64,000 nucleotides of DNA from Kuschelorhynchus macadamiae. Lineage: Eukaryota > Arthropoda > Insecta > Coleoptera > Curculionidae. Location: assembly GCA_030620095.1 (NCBI GenBank), contig JAUTXW010001314.1, positions 2,454,001-2,518,000 of the forward strand, given 5' to 3'. The notes under the pieces were generated by a model that did not search any database, had not been told where the DNA came from, and was given only the letters and a program-made list of their open reading frames with translations. Shown here piece by piece: positions 11,484 to 23,914 of the stretch. Position numbers and translations under genes: made by a program. Each line of letters starts with the position of its first letter. Position 1 is the first letter of the stretch.

Positions 11484-13039
11484 TTTTCATTTTTTTAAAT
11501 CGATTTTTTATGTTTTTTTACCCAATTTTGATGAAATTTGTTAACATTATTTGTAATCACAAGATAAAAATTACTAACTCCAGTGGCGTCCCGAGGTGCA
11601 ACTTAACCAATATTATTAAGAAAATAATATACGCGATTGACTTTTTCTGTAATGTTTATATTTTTTCGGATTAAGCAACTAAAGGAACAACTTTTTTATC
11701 CCTTGAGTTGATTTCGTATCTCGCTTTGTTCTCGAGAAAAAAAATAAAAACCACTTTATTGCATGTCCATGGACCACACAAAAAACAAAGAAAAAAAAAC
11801 AAGAAAAAAAATTTTTAATCGCTTGCAATAATGTCAAAATGAATGGGGATACTCCTTACCCAATTTTAAGACAAAAAGGTGGTATAAAAGTTTTTCAAAT
11901 GTTGCTTCGTTTTCGAAATACCCCCTTCATACTTGTGTCTCTGTTGATGGGCTTAATTCTCGCTTACTGAAAATTCTGGGAAACATTCCTACAACACTTC
12001 GGAAACTTTCCTTTCAAATATTTGAGAAAACTTTCCCTTTTAACATCAAGAATTTATTTTTGTTTAAATTTGTCAGACAAGGCTTCACTTATCAGAAATA
12101 AGGAACAAATAAAAAGCAAATCCTAGAAAAAAGACATCATAAACCTAACGTAGGATGGACTAATAAACCATAAAAGTAAAACATAGTGGATTTGGATTAT
12201 TTATATTTTTATTGTTACTAACGGAATGCAGTAACAAAAAAATAATAATAAACCAATTAAGTTCAAAATAAAAATCAAATATATGAGACAGACAAACTCA
12301 AAGAACCGATAATCAAACACCAAATTAACCACAAAAAACATACGATGAATTTGCTTATTATGACTTCTTCAAACAACATTGTTACTTACGGTTTTCAGGA
12401 TTTTAAATTTAGGAACTTAAAATTTAGATATTAAGAAAAACGAAAGATCAAAACTGATTAATTAATTAGTTATTAAAAGTATTAGATAGAATTTAAAATT
12501 ACAAAGAAAGTATTTAAAGATAATTAAAAGTATTTCAAGTTAAAACGTGTTTAATATATTTAATCCATTAAAAATTTAAAATTATGAAATAATATTAAAA
12601 ATACTAAAAAATAATTAAAATAATGAAATTAATAAAGAGTATTAAATTGGAATAAAACAAGGTATTCAAAAATAGGACATGACTTCCTCAAGACTTTTTA
12701 TAATACTTAAGATGGTTTGATGTTTTGAGTTAAAACATGAGAATGGGCCTTAAATTTAACTATATAACATTTGTCTATTTTTATTCTCAACTTACCCAAG
12801 CCTTCTCGGCACAAGAGAACATCTGCCGAGGTTTTGAGGGTTATGTATTTGAGTTTTTGTTAGAGAAATTGAAAATTAGCAGATAGAATTTTAAATCAAT
12901 CTGAAATAGGTTCTTCACTAACTATTGAAAAGGCTTTAAAATCAAATTAAAATGTTTTTAAAATCAAAGAAAATTTATAAAACTATTAACATATTTTACT
13001 CCTTATTACTGGAATTTCGAAAAATGTAGTCAACTATTT
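11480..13039. other. Intron, no gene seen
   Basis: AT-rich. From about 12420 to 12660 there is low-complexity sequence rich in TATTTAAA/TTAAAAGTATT words, similar to the minisatellite-like blocks at 27.6 and 29.8 kb. Confidence 0.35.
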
Positions 13040-13690
13040 TTGACAGCCACGAATGAAATAAGCATTCTAAATTTTCATTTAGTTGCAGATATATTACAAA
13101 AAAGTAAAAACACATTTAAACTCTTTTTAGCTTCCTAGGGGGGCGGATTTTAAAATTTCGTATTTTATCAGGCACCTACATCGCAAAAAGATCCTACATT
13201 CCAAATTTGAACATTTTATCTTTAATGGTATTTTATTATATTTCACCCGTTTGCACTCCCTTAAGTCTGGGATTTAGAAAAATGCATATATCGATTTATA
13301 TATAATTATTTGCGAAAATGATTAACGAATGAATTATCTTAACATATCATTTACTTGAAGTCATTGTAAAAACTTTTTAACCATTTTCACATTCTAAAGA
13401 GCAAGTTGATAAATTAGAACGTTTTATTTTTAACGGTATATATTCATTTGGAAAATGAAAATATATATGTTCAGATTATTATTTCTAAAAGAAATTGACG
13501 AATGAAGCGTTTTAAAACCTCATTTAATAAAAAAGCATAAACAAAATTACTCATTTTTCGCCGACTTAAGGGTAAAATGTAAATCGATCGATACATTGAT
13601 TTTAAGATAATTATTTTTAGAAGCCACTCAGAGAAGATAGTCTTAAAATCTCATTTAGTAGAAGAGATATTGTAAAAATACATTTGGCCC
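13040..13690. repeat. Degenerate, irregular repeat block
   Basis: Segments starting ACGAATGAA at about 13047, 13324 and 13499, and a weaker one near 13624, are each followed by a similar TCATTTA…GTAAAAA stretch. Spacing is uneven (roughly 125-280 bases), so this is an old, eroded repeat. Confidence 0.4.
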
Positions 13691-14472
13691 GTTTCGGCTC
13701 TTTTAAAGGGTTACAATTATTTAATTCTTTTTTTTACTTTACTACAATTCCTTTGTTCTTATGTGTTTGTGAGGCAAAAGGTTTTTCATTTGATATGAAT
13801 AGATTTATTTTATATATTACATGTATCGGAACGTGTGCATGGTTTCCTAAACAGGTTGATCTTTTCTTCTTAAAAAAAACTGTTATAATAAATATTAACT
13901 TTTTAAGGTACCAACGTTTAATAAAAACGGCGTCAGAATTAGCAAACTTATTAACACTATCTATTTTTTGGACATGTATAGTTATTTTATAATTATATAA
14001 AAAATGTATTACCTATTACTTCGACCGAGAGGTATGCCCCGCAGTGAAAATAACTTCCCTATCTATGCAAAATAGTATTCCTACAAAAAACAAGTACATT
14101 CTGTATCCCGGTCCGAAGAGACAAAAATGGATACTAAAGGATATTTAAAAAAATTAAAAATATATTGAAAAAAATCGTTAAATTTTCTTTACCTGGTACT
14201 TCCCTCATGATGAATATTTCCTTTTATTAGGAATAGTGAAGTGTGAACCAATTTAGTTCAGTACATAGTTATGTAGGAACACATATATATACCGTCTCTA
14301 ATACTTTGCCAAAAAATGAATGTAAAAAGTAGTTTTTAGATTGTCACACATCGCAATTTTGTTACGTCGTGTTAAACTCGCACCAGTTTATCCTTATATG
14401 TCATATTTAATTTTTGTCCAAACTTTACAGTCAATTTAAGATTTTTTACGTTAATTTTTTTAACATGTTATT

Positions 14473-16600
14473 TAGCCGCCATTTTGTTCCTCTATCTTGA
14501 ATTCGTATAACAGAACTTTACCAACTTATCTCTATATCACACTTAATGATTGCACAAAATTTGAAATTAATCTAATAAGTAGTTTTTTAAATATTTTATT
14601 AGACCGCTATTTTGTTTTGCTGTCTTATATTCATACCAAAATGGTACAAGTTCCTTCTTATTTAACACTTTATTTTTTTGCAAAATTTGAGGTAAATTAG
14701 ATGATTTAGTTTTTTTAGTAATAATTGTTTAACGTTTCACTAGGCCGCCATTTGTTCCGGCATATTAGATTTTTATCAAAATATCACCAGGTCATCCCCA
14801 TATGAGCCTTAATTTTTGACTAAAATTTGAAGTCAATCTGATAAATAAAATTATTTGGCTATGCCGCGAACTGACAAACAGACAGGCAAAGCGATAGGTT
14901 AACCAACGGAATTGATAAATCATATTTTGGCATCAAGGGACGCTAAAACGCGAAGATATGTAAAACCTGCTAGGGTGATTTTTCAGATTACAAAAATTTT
15001 ATTTGACCACCATTTTGTTCCGCCATCTTGAATAACTACCTCAGTTTTACAAGTTCATCTCTTGAAATCAGTTCATTAAATGATTTTTTTCAGGCTGAAT
15101 TTCTAAATATTTTATTAAGCCACAATTTTTTCGCCATCTTCTATTCGTACCAAGATTTTACAAGTTGATTCCTACATAATACATAATTTTTCTGCAAATT
15201 GGATAATTAGTTTTTAAGTAATAATTTATTTAACGTTTCATTAGGCCGCCATCTTGTTCCGGTATTTTGAATTTTTAATTCAACGAAATCGTCCATATTT
15301 CTCTAAGACACCTGATTATAAGAATTCAAAGAAAAGAATAAACTAGCCTCGGTTGTATCTGACTGAGACCGAGACTAGTTTATTCTTTTCTATGAATTCA
15401 TATTGGACTTTTACCAAAATATTACCAGGCCATCCTCATTTGAGCCTTAATTTTTGACAAAAATTTGAAGTCAATCTGATGAGTAGTTTTTAAGCTCTGC
15501 CGCGAACCGGCAGAGACGGACCAACGAAATTTACAAAATATATTTTTTTGGCATCTAGGCCCGCTAAAACGCGAAGATAAATAAAATCTGAGAGGGTGAT
15601 TTTTTCAGATTACAAAAATTCTATTTCGCCGCCATTTTGTTCCGCCATCTTGAATTAATACTACAGTTTTACTAGTTCATCTCTATACTACACTTGGTTA
15701 TGGCAGACAATTTGAAATCAGTTCGTTAAGTAGTTTTTTTTCTGGCTGAACATATAGAATATTTTATTAAACCGCCATTTGTTCGGCCACCTTGGATTCG
15801 TACTAAAATTTTACCAGTTGATTTCTACAAAATACTTGTTTTTTGTGCATTTTTTGAGATAAATTGGATAATTAGTTTTTTTGGTAATAATTTTTTTAAC
15901 GTTTCACAATGCCGCCATCTTGTTCAGGCATATTGGATTTTAACCAAAATATTACCAGGTTATCTCCATATGACCCTTAATTTTTCACTAAAATTTGACA
16001 GTCAGACAAACCGACAGACGGACTTGATAAAACATATTTTTTGGCAGCCAGAGTCGCCAAAACACGAAGATATGTAAAACGTGACAGGGTGATTGTTTCA
16101 GATTATAAACATTTTGTTTGGCCGACATTTTGTTCCGGCATCTTCAATTAGTATCAGACTTTTACTAGTTCATCTTTATACTACAATTAGTTATGACACA
16201 AAATTTGAAATCAGTTCATAAAATAGTCTTTTCAGGCTGAATTTTTAAATATTTTCTTAAGCCGCCATTTTGTTCCGCCATCTTGGATTCATACCAAAAT
16301 TTTGCCAGTTGATTCCTACATAATACTTGATTTTTGTGAAAAATTTGAGATAAATTGGTTAAGCACTTTCTTAGTAATAACTTTTTTAACATTTTACTAG
16401 GCCGCCATTTTGTTTTGGCACATTGGATTTTTACCAAAATAATACCAAGTCGCCCCATATGACCCTTAATTTTTAACTGACAGACAGATAGACCGACGGA
16501 ATCGAGAAAACACGTTTGTCGGCATCTAGGGACCCTGACACGTAAAGATCTGAAAAAATCTAGGAGTGTGATTTTTTCACGATTACAATCATTTTATGAG
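14473..16600. repeat. Higher-order tandem array of GCCGCCATTTTG units
   Basis: Subunits of roughly 115-265 bases each begin with a version of GCCGCCATTTTGTTCCGCC and run in a repeating order of three types. Type A ends AATATTTTATTA(A/G), type B ends AACGTTTCACTAG, and type C carries a CCGACAGACGGAC-like run, CGCTAAAACGCGAAGATATG and AGGGTGATTTTTTCAGATTA. Type A starts near 14473, 15006, 15632 and 16123, giving higher-order periods of about 533, 626 and 491 bases. The long second period is explained by an inserted palindrome. No coding function is evident. Confidence 0.85.
15320..15402. repeat. ~80 bp near-perfect palindrome inserted in the array
   Basis: Starts GAATTCAAAGAAAAGAATAA, continues ACTAGCCTCGGT, and after a short loop near 15355 returns as the reverse complement, ending with GAATTC. 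Arms of about 33 bases differ at only a few positions. It is absent from the other type C subunits, so it is an insertion, probably a tiny foldback element. Confidence 0.8.
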
Positions 16601-17700
16601 GAAAGTAACAATCAAATGTATTGGAATATATAATAAAAATAAGTTTTAATGAAAAGTATTTAAAGAAAATAAAGCATAAAAAGATTAATAAGTATTTAAG
16701 GTATTTAAGAGTGAGATGTACGCTATATTGCAAGATCCGCGTGTCCCTAAAAAAACACTGTGATATGTCCGTCCCTAAACCATCGTTAAATTTAAAAAAT
16801 TTACATCTGGAATTTTTGGAAGATATTCCCGGAATTTTTTCTTGTCAACATTCAAAAGGAAATATGCCCAAACCGATTTACTTCTACCCAGAAAATTTCC
16901 GAAATTATAAAGCTTCCGAAGATGGAAAGTTTCCGTTGCCTATCAGTAGTATGTATGTACGAATGAACGTATGTATGTATTTCTTCTGGACTTAAAGCGG
17001 TCGACCAATAAGTACTGTCACAAAATGGGTTTTTCTTATCTAAAAAATATTTCGAAACGTGTCGAAAATCCCAGACATAAATACTCATACCTCTGAGAAA
17101 CAGAATGTTGTTGCCAGAACTATCAACAAAGTTAGTTACTAAAACTAAAGGAATTATTTCTTGGGTACAAAATTATTACAAAAAAAAATTTAAATGTAGA
17201 CTAATTTGCCTACGATAATTTCAGACACGAAAAATCAACAAAAATATTTTAATAGGTAAAACAACGTATATTTATTTTATAATTATTGTCCCTCATTGAC
17301 AAAAAAGGGTTATAATAATCTATTATTTATCTATTACTTCTTCCCATAATTTTAGAGATATGCTCTGCAACTTCCTTCTCTATGTAAAATAGTATTTCTC
17401 CGGGTTTAGGGTACTCTTTGATCTACAAAAAACAACTGCATTCTGCATCGTGTTCCGAAGAAACAAACATCGATATTCACGTATATTTAAAGAAATTAAA
17501 AATATATTGAAAGGTATTAAAAAGAAATTAAGTAATATTTAAAAAAAATATTTCGTCCCGGAAAATTTTTGAAATTAGTTTATTAGAAGTTTCCAACGAC
17601 GGAAAGTTTCCGCGCCCGCCCATCAATAGTACGAATGTCTTTTGGACTTGAAGACCTCAAGCAATAAAAAATGACATGTAGGGTAATTTGCCAATGATAA

Positions 17701-19381
17701 TTTTAGACACGAAAGATCAACAAAAATATTTATTTAGCAAAAAAATAGTTAAAGTGTGAAAGTGATAAGATTATTACTACATGTTTATAAAAGTTGACGT
17801 AAATCACAATTCAACTTTGTAAATGTTTCACCTATTTTTTCCTCAGCGCAAAGCAAAAAAACACCCTGTATACTCCATAATATTTTTCTAATAAAAAACA
17901 ACCATTTGTATTTAAGTTTTCTTTACATTTTTCAACCCAAGCTGAAATAAAGAGGGGTGCCAATTTAATACATGCTATACCAAGAAGTCGTAAAAAAGAA
18001 ATTTTACCAGGTCTTATTCAATTAAGTTTTGAATTTTATCGATATGACGCCTCAATATACTAATTAAGAAGGAAAAATCAGGTTTTTGTTTTATCTGTAT
18101 AATAAAAACTAGGCTGAAAAAGGTGCTAATATTTCGATTTTTCTAGAGATATGAAAATATAGTTTAAAGTTATATTTTGAAATATAGTATAAAAAAACAA
18201 CTGATTAAAGTATATTTTAAAATCATTATAAAAGTTTTGGGATTTTTTGACATGTATTGTGAACAAAAAAAAACAACAGAACATTGAGATTAAACAATAT
18301 AAAGATATAAATAATATAGCAATGTATAGAATAGGGTTTTCTATTTTAAACTCGACTCGACATAAAATAAGGAAATTTTCGACTGAATCTAGTAATATTT
18401 TTAAAATTGGATGTTCTACATTTCAAAGTTTTATTTTCATATTTCTAAAAATAACCGATATTGTAGCAGTTTTTCCTCTATGCTGGAAAATCTAATACAT
18501 ACAACACAAATTGGGTTTGTATCTTTCACTTTCCTTTATAAAAAGGTAATAAAAGGAAGAATTCATTACGAGGAAAGATCCGGGTAAAGCTAATTTACAT
18601 ACTTATTTATTTTTATCAAATACTATAGAATGAAGTAACACAAATTTACATTTTTAGAATCTATAGTGTAAAAAAACCTATCTGGACATTGAAAATGTAT
18701 ACAGATTAAAAACGTTCATTTTATAAATTATATGCAAAAACATTTTAATATAACCTTCAATTAACCTGCAAATATTCAAAATCATAATACTAAGTAACAT
18801 GCCAATTTACGCATTACATTCAATTTAAGAAAAAGTGACTGCAAAAAATGCATTTTAATTTACCAACTCGTTAATGAATATTAAAGATATTTCAAAATTT
18901 ACCAACTCTCTCACCGGTTTCGGTTTCCATAACCGACAAAACTCACCTTTTTCCCTACTTGCAAACAAATATTTGCTGGAAAAATAACATTTTTAATAAC
19001 TGCATGATTTTATGTTTTATTTTACTTTGTTTTATAATGTTTATTATTTAATAATTTATTATTTTATTGTTTATGTTACATCATTATGAACATTTGTAAT
19101 TAATTTAGTATTTTAATTTCCCTATAAAAACTAGATGATTTCCAATAAATGAATTTAGAACAATAGGCGAAGTGAAAAACATTTTCTATGATTTTTCAAA
19201 TAATTAAATAATTTTTAAAATAAAAAGCACAGTCTTAGGGATTTTCAGTACAGGCGGATTCGACTTTCTTATGTTATTAGTAATGTTATTTTTGGAAGAA
19301 AGATACAGGTACAGGTTCCGCCATAATTTATTTTCGTAAATAAATTAGTTCAATTTTTCAATGGCTTACACACTCGCTTTT

Positions 19382-19383
<2 letters not shown>
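17701..19383. other. Intron, no gene seen
   Basis: AT-rich. An ACACCCTGTAT at 17861-17871 is another isolated mariner-type terminus word. The frame at 18247-18495 has no recognisable motif. Confidence 0.35.

Positions 19384-19444
<61 letters not shown>
19384..19444. repeat. (TA)n tract flanking the mariner-like element, left
   Basis: About 30 TA units run directly into the element's left terminus; the last TA serves as the target duplication. Confidence 0.95.
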
Positions 19445-19447
<3 letters not shown>

Positions 19448-19870
19448 GGTGTCCGGGAAAATGTGGGAGATCTCTCGGACTCAGATAGAACATTAAAAAA
19501 TAAGATGACAAGTTCCCATAAATTTTTTTCCTAGCGGCCCTCCCTACGGAGATACGGCCCCCTAAAGGACCCCACTGGAAATCGGTTTTTCTAGAATAAC
19601 TTTTAAACGACTCAATATAATTTAACGAAAATTTAATATGATAAACAGTAGTAAGGACCTCTCAAAATGCTTCCCTTAAAACATAATTAGCTTGTTTAGT
19701 TTACCAGGGACGGACTAGATTGTACATTTTAACGCTCAAATTTTTAACACCCTGTATGATAAGGAGTTAAAAAAATAAATTTGGATACCTTGAACATTAA
19801 GCTAAAGAAAAGGTGCTCTTGTTCATTGTCGATAAAATGAACCGTTTTCGAGAAAAAAAAATAATAAAAG
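19445..19870 (+). repeat. Left terminal inverted repeat
   Basis: About 426 bases, starting CAGGGTGTCCGGGAAAATGT and ending near TAATAAAAG. Contains an inner ACACCCTGTAT at about 19748, an echo of the terminus in inverse orientation. Confidence 0.93.
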
Positions 19871-19937
19871 AATACAACTTTGGGAGTATTAAATATGTTT
19901 TGATCCTGAACAACCTAATACGCTAAATAGAAAAAAG

Positions 19938-21082
19938 TCAATTAAAAACTTCATAAGTGGGTTCAACATATGCTCCGTGATTTGTGATGCACTCGCGGGC
20001 ACGACGAATAGAGGACTGCTGTACTCGCCACAACAACCCAGCATTGTTCCTTATCATATCGCAATGAAACGTGATTCTCTGTAAAAGTTCCTCCCTAGTA
20101 GCAACCGGAGAGGAATACACCAAGGTTTTGAGATGACCCCACAGGTAGAAATCCATTGGCGTTAGGTCGGGAGACCGTGGAGGCCAGGCAATGGGACCTC
20201 CTCTGCCTATCCAACGGTTTCCATAGACGTTATTTAGGTGGTCCCGTACAGCAACGCTAAAATGGGGTGGGGCTCCATCATGCATAAAATGCATCCTTTG
20301 GCGGGTTTCAAGTGGCAAATGCTCTATTGAATCTAGAAAAGCGTTCTGAAGGAACTCTAAATAAAGTTCACCATTCAATCGTGCCGGTAATACGCATGGT
20401 CCAATGAAAAAATTGCCGATTATTCCTGCCCAAACATTAATGGATTGAAACTGATGTTGATGATGATGAACGACAGTGGCATGAGGGTTTTCATCAGCCC
20501 ATACATGCGAGTTATGTAAATTTACAATACCATCTTTGGTAAATCCTGCTTCATCGGTAAAAAGAATAATGCTAATGAAGTTTGGGTTTGTTCGTTGTTG
20601 ATCTAACAACCAGTTTGCGAACTGGATTCTTCGAGGAAAATCTTCAGGAAGTAGTTGATGCACTTTTTGCAGATGATAAGGGTATAACAACTGTTCTTTA
20701 AGTACTTCAGCAACTGTACTTTTTGACACATGAAGCTGCGCGGCTAATATTCGAGTGCTTATTGAGGGAGTATCAGCTACAGTATCCAAAATATCTTCCT
20801 CCAATTGCACCGTACGTACTGTTCTCCTCACATCAGCATCAGTACTCCTTTTCCCAAAACTTCCTAAAAATAATTAATGAACGTCAATAATGTTACCTTA
20901 TTAATTGAGAATTGCCCACCAGTTTCTCTTAGACGTTGGTCAATTCGCTGAAATGTTTTCTCATTTGGAATATTGCGATTAGGATATCTTTCTCCATACA
21001 ACCTTCTTGCTTCATAAGCATTGCAAGATGCAAGTCCGTACATAAGATGCATATCTGCATACTCACTAAATGTGTATCCCAT
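19938..21082 (-). CDS. Tc1/mariner-type transposase, two exons
   Basis: Cuts and pastes the element through a DDE/D nuclease fold. Exon 1 (21082-20920) starts at ATG and encodes a helix-turn-helix DNA-binding domain (MGYTFSEYADMHLMYG…), the DUF4817-type N-terminus. A 56-base intron (20919-20864, GTGGGC…TTTTAG) is inferred because it joins the frames exactly as …RLRETG-SFGKRSTDADV…. Exon 2 (20863-19938) holds a second HTH (PSISTRILAAQLHVSKSTVA) and the catalytic residues: FTDEAGF, MHDGAPPH and SPDLTPMDFYLWG. By my count 41 residues separate the second and third aspartates, a DD41D-type spacing. The joined protein is 362 residues with no internal stop. If the intron is not real, exon 1 would be a separate truncated frame. 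The TIRs make membership of this superfamily very secure. Confidence 0.9.
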
Positions 21083-21273
21083 TATCGAATTAAATTTACC
21101 AAGGTATTCAAAATTTAATAAATTAATATCGAAGTAGGTACAAAAAGATCAACGTGTCAAGAAGATTTCAAATGCACACGTCAATGCGAGATTATTTATT
21201 TCGTACCATAGTAACGTTTGTAAAAAAGTGCATTCTTTAATACTGATAAATAAACAATAATAAAACATTAATA

Positions 21274-22240
<967 letters not shown>

Positions 22241-22348
22241 TTGCCTCATATCTCTAGGTCTACCCTCTATGGTAAGAAAAAATGTATTTATATACAAAAC
22301 AAAAATATAAATATAAGAAATTCGACGTGTGGGTGTGTTTTTATATTC

Positions 22349-23914
22349 GATGATGGATCAGTCTTGATGTCTGATTTTATGCTAGTTCCTTGTGGGAACT
22401 CTTGCACAGTTTTGGAGTGATTGTGCCAAGTAGCTTTTTTATTTTCGTCCTCTAGGTAATTTTTAAGGATTTGGATGAGGAGGGGAGTTAGGATGGTATG
22501 GGGGTTGATGGGGGGAGTGTGACGATGGCAGTGAAAAAATAAGAATACATTTTTTATTGTTAATTTTGGTTGTGGTTGCTGATTTGAGGTTTGAAGTTTT
22601 TGTACCTTGAGTTTAAGTTTATTGGTCTGTTGAAGAGTTCTGTAATTATCGGGTTTGTGTGATTGTTGATTGTGTTTATGAAGTTGGTGTGTTTTCGTGT
22701 TAGGTAATCGTGTATTGTGTCTATGTTTGTGGCTTATTTTATTTCGGTGTTACGTATATACCATGGGGCTCCTGTTATTTTCCTGAGTATTTTATTTTGT
22801 AGTCTTTCTAGTTTCTTTTTGTTGGTTTTCGATGTGTGGCAGAATGCCATTGCTCCATATAGTATTTTTGGTCGGATGATTTGTTTGTATATTAACAGTT
22901 TGTTTTTTCTTGTCATTTGGCTCTTTTTTCCAATCATTGGGTGTAGTTGGCCGAGGAGTGAGTTGCCTTCTGATATTTTAGTTTGCAGGTGTTTATTAAA
23001 TGTTAGTCTGTTGTCTAGGTGGATTCCTAGGTATTTTAGGTGGTTTCCCCACGGTATATCGTTGTCTTGAAGTGATAGGTTTTGGATGTATGCTTGTCTT
23101 TTTCTGGTTATGAGGATTGCTTGGTTTTTTCTGTGTTGATGCGTATTTTCCAGCGGGATGCCCATTCTTGTATTTGGTCTAGGTGGTTTTGGAGACTCCT
23201 GTGTATTTGTCCATAGTTTTTAGATGTAGAGAAGAAGCAAGTGTCGTCTGCGTATATTGATAGTTTAGAAAATTGTGGTTTTGGGATGTCTGCGGTGTAG
23301 AGGTTGTAGAGAATTAGGGATAGTGGGGAGCCTTGTGGGCCTCCTGCTTGCAGGGGTTTATTTGTAGAGTGTTCGTTGTGTATTTTTGTGTAGTATTGCC
23401 TGTTTGTTAAAAAATTTCCTATGAATTTTATCATTGGTAGGGGAATATTAAGAGTGTCATTTAGTTTTGTGATGAGTCCTTCGTGCCAAATTCTATCCAA
23501 GGCTTTTTCTATATCAAGGACTACTATTCCTGTGGATCCCCGGCGTTGTAGTCCTATTGTTGTTTCTTCTATGAGGCGTGTTAGTTGAAGTTCCGTGGAA
23601 TGTTCTTTTTTGAAACCGAATTGTTCGTCCGGTATAATGTTGTTCGTGTCCAGGAATGTTTGTAATCTTATGAGGAATATTTTCTCCAGTATTTTTGCCA
23701 TTGATGACAGCAGGCTGATGGGTCTCCAATTTTGCGGGAATTTTAGATCTTTGTTCGGTTTGGGTATAAGTGTTATTGTTGCTGTTTTCCAGGTTGTTCG
23801 GTAGTAGTTATTTTGTAGGCATGTGTTGATTATTAGGCTGAGGTGATTTAGTGCTATATCTGGTAGGTTTTTTAGTACTTTGTTGGATATTTTATGATGG
23901 ATCCAACAGTCGCA
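22349..23914 (-). mobile_element. 5'-truncated Jockey-like LINE with 14 bp target duplication
   Basis: Flanked by GTGTTTTTATATTC at 22335-22348 and 23915-23928, a perfect 14-base direct repeat as left by target-primed reverse transcription. The insert of 1566 bases carries the last two thirds of a reverse transcriptase gene on the minus strand and a short 3' tail of about 210 bases after the stop. The 5' part (ORF1, endonuclease) is missing, as is usual for dead-on-arrival LINE copies. Confidence 0.88.
22561..23905 (-). pseudogene. LINE reverse transcriptase (truncated, one frameshift, one stop)
   Basis: Reads, in order: LPDIALNHLSLIINTCL, TWKTATITLIPKPNKDLKFP, NWRPISLLSSMAKILEK, DEQFGFKKEHSTELQLTRLI, VVLDIEKALDRIWHEGL, GGPQGSPLS, SIYADDTCFF (catalytic YADD intact) and WKIRINTEKT, all standard for Jockey/CR1-group LINEs. 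A one-base shift near 23130, in a run of A, moves the frame to NQAILITRKR…NHLKYLGIHLDNRL. A stop at about 22733 follows RNTEIK, after which the same frame continues to the natural end at 22561. 5' truncated at 23905, so it is not functional. Confidence 0.9.

Larger units (their letters stand above)
14026..17700. repeat. Complex repeat locus with flanking direct repeats
   Basis: The central array (14473-16600) is flanked by related direct repeats. One is at 14026-14180 and 17330-17520: both contain ATGCAAAATAGTATT or a close variant, then CTACAAAAAACAA, a TTCTG…CCGAAGA segment, and TTAAAAATATATTGAAA. Another pair is at 16880-17000 and 17600-17690, sharing GATGGAAAGTTTCCG or a close variant, TTCTTTTGGACTT-like text and a following ACACGAAA(G/A)ATCAACAAAA segment. 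The arrangement may be one large non-autonomous element carrying an internal tandem array, but no clear termini were found. Confidence 0.55.

Noticed and set aside
16216..16458. 80-codon minus-strand frame
   Set aside because: It is a translation of the GCCGCCATTTTG repeat and recurs only because the array repeats.
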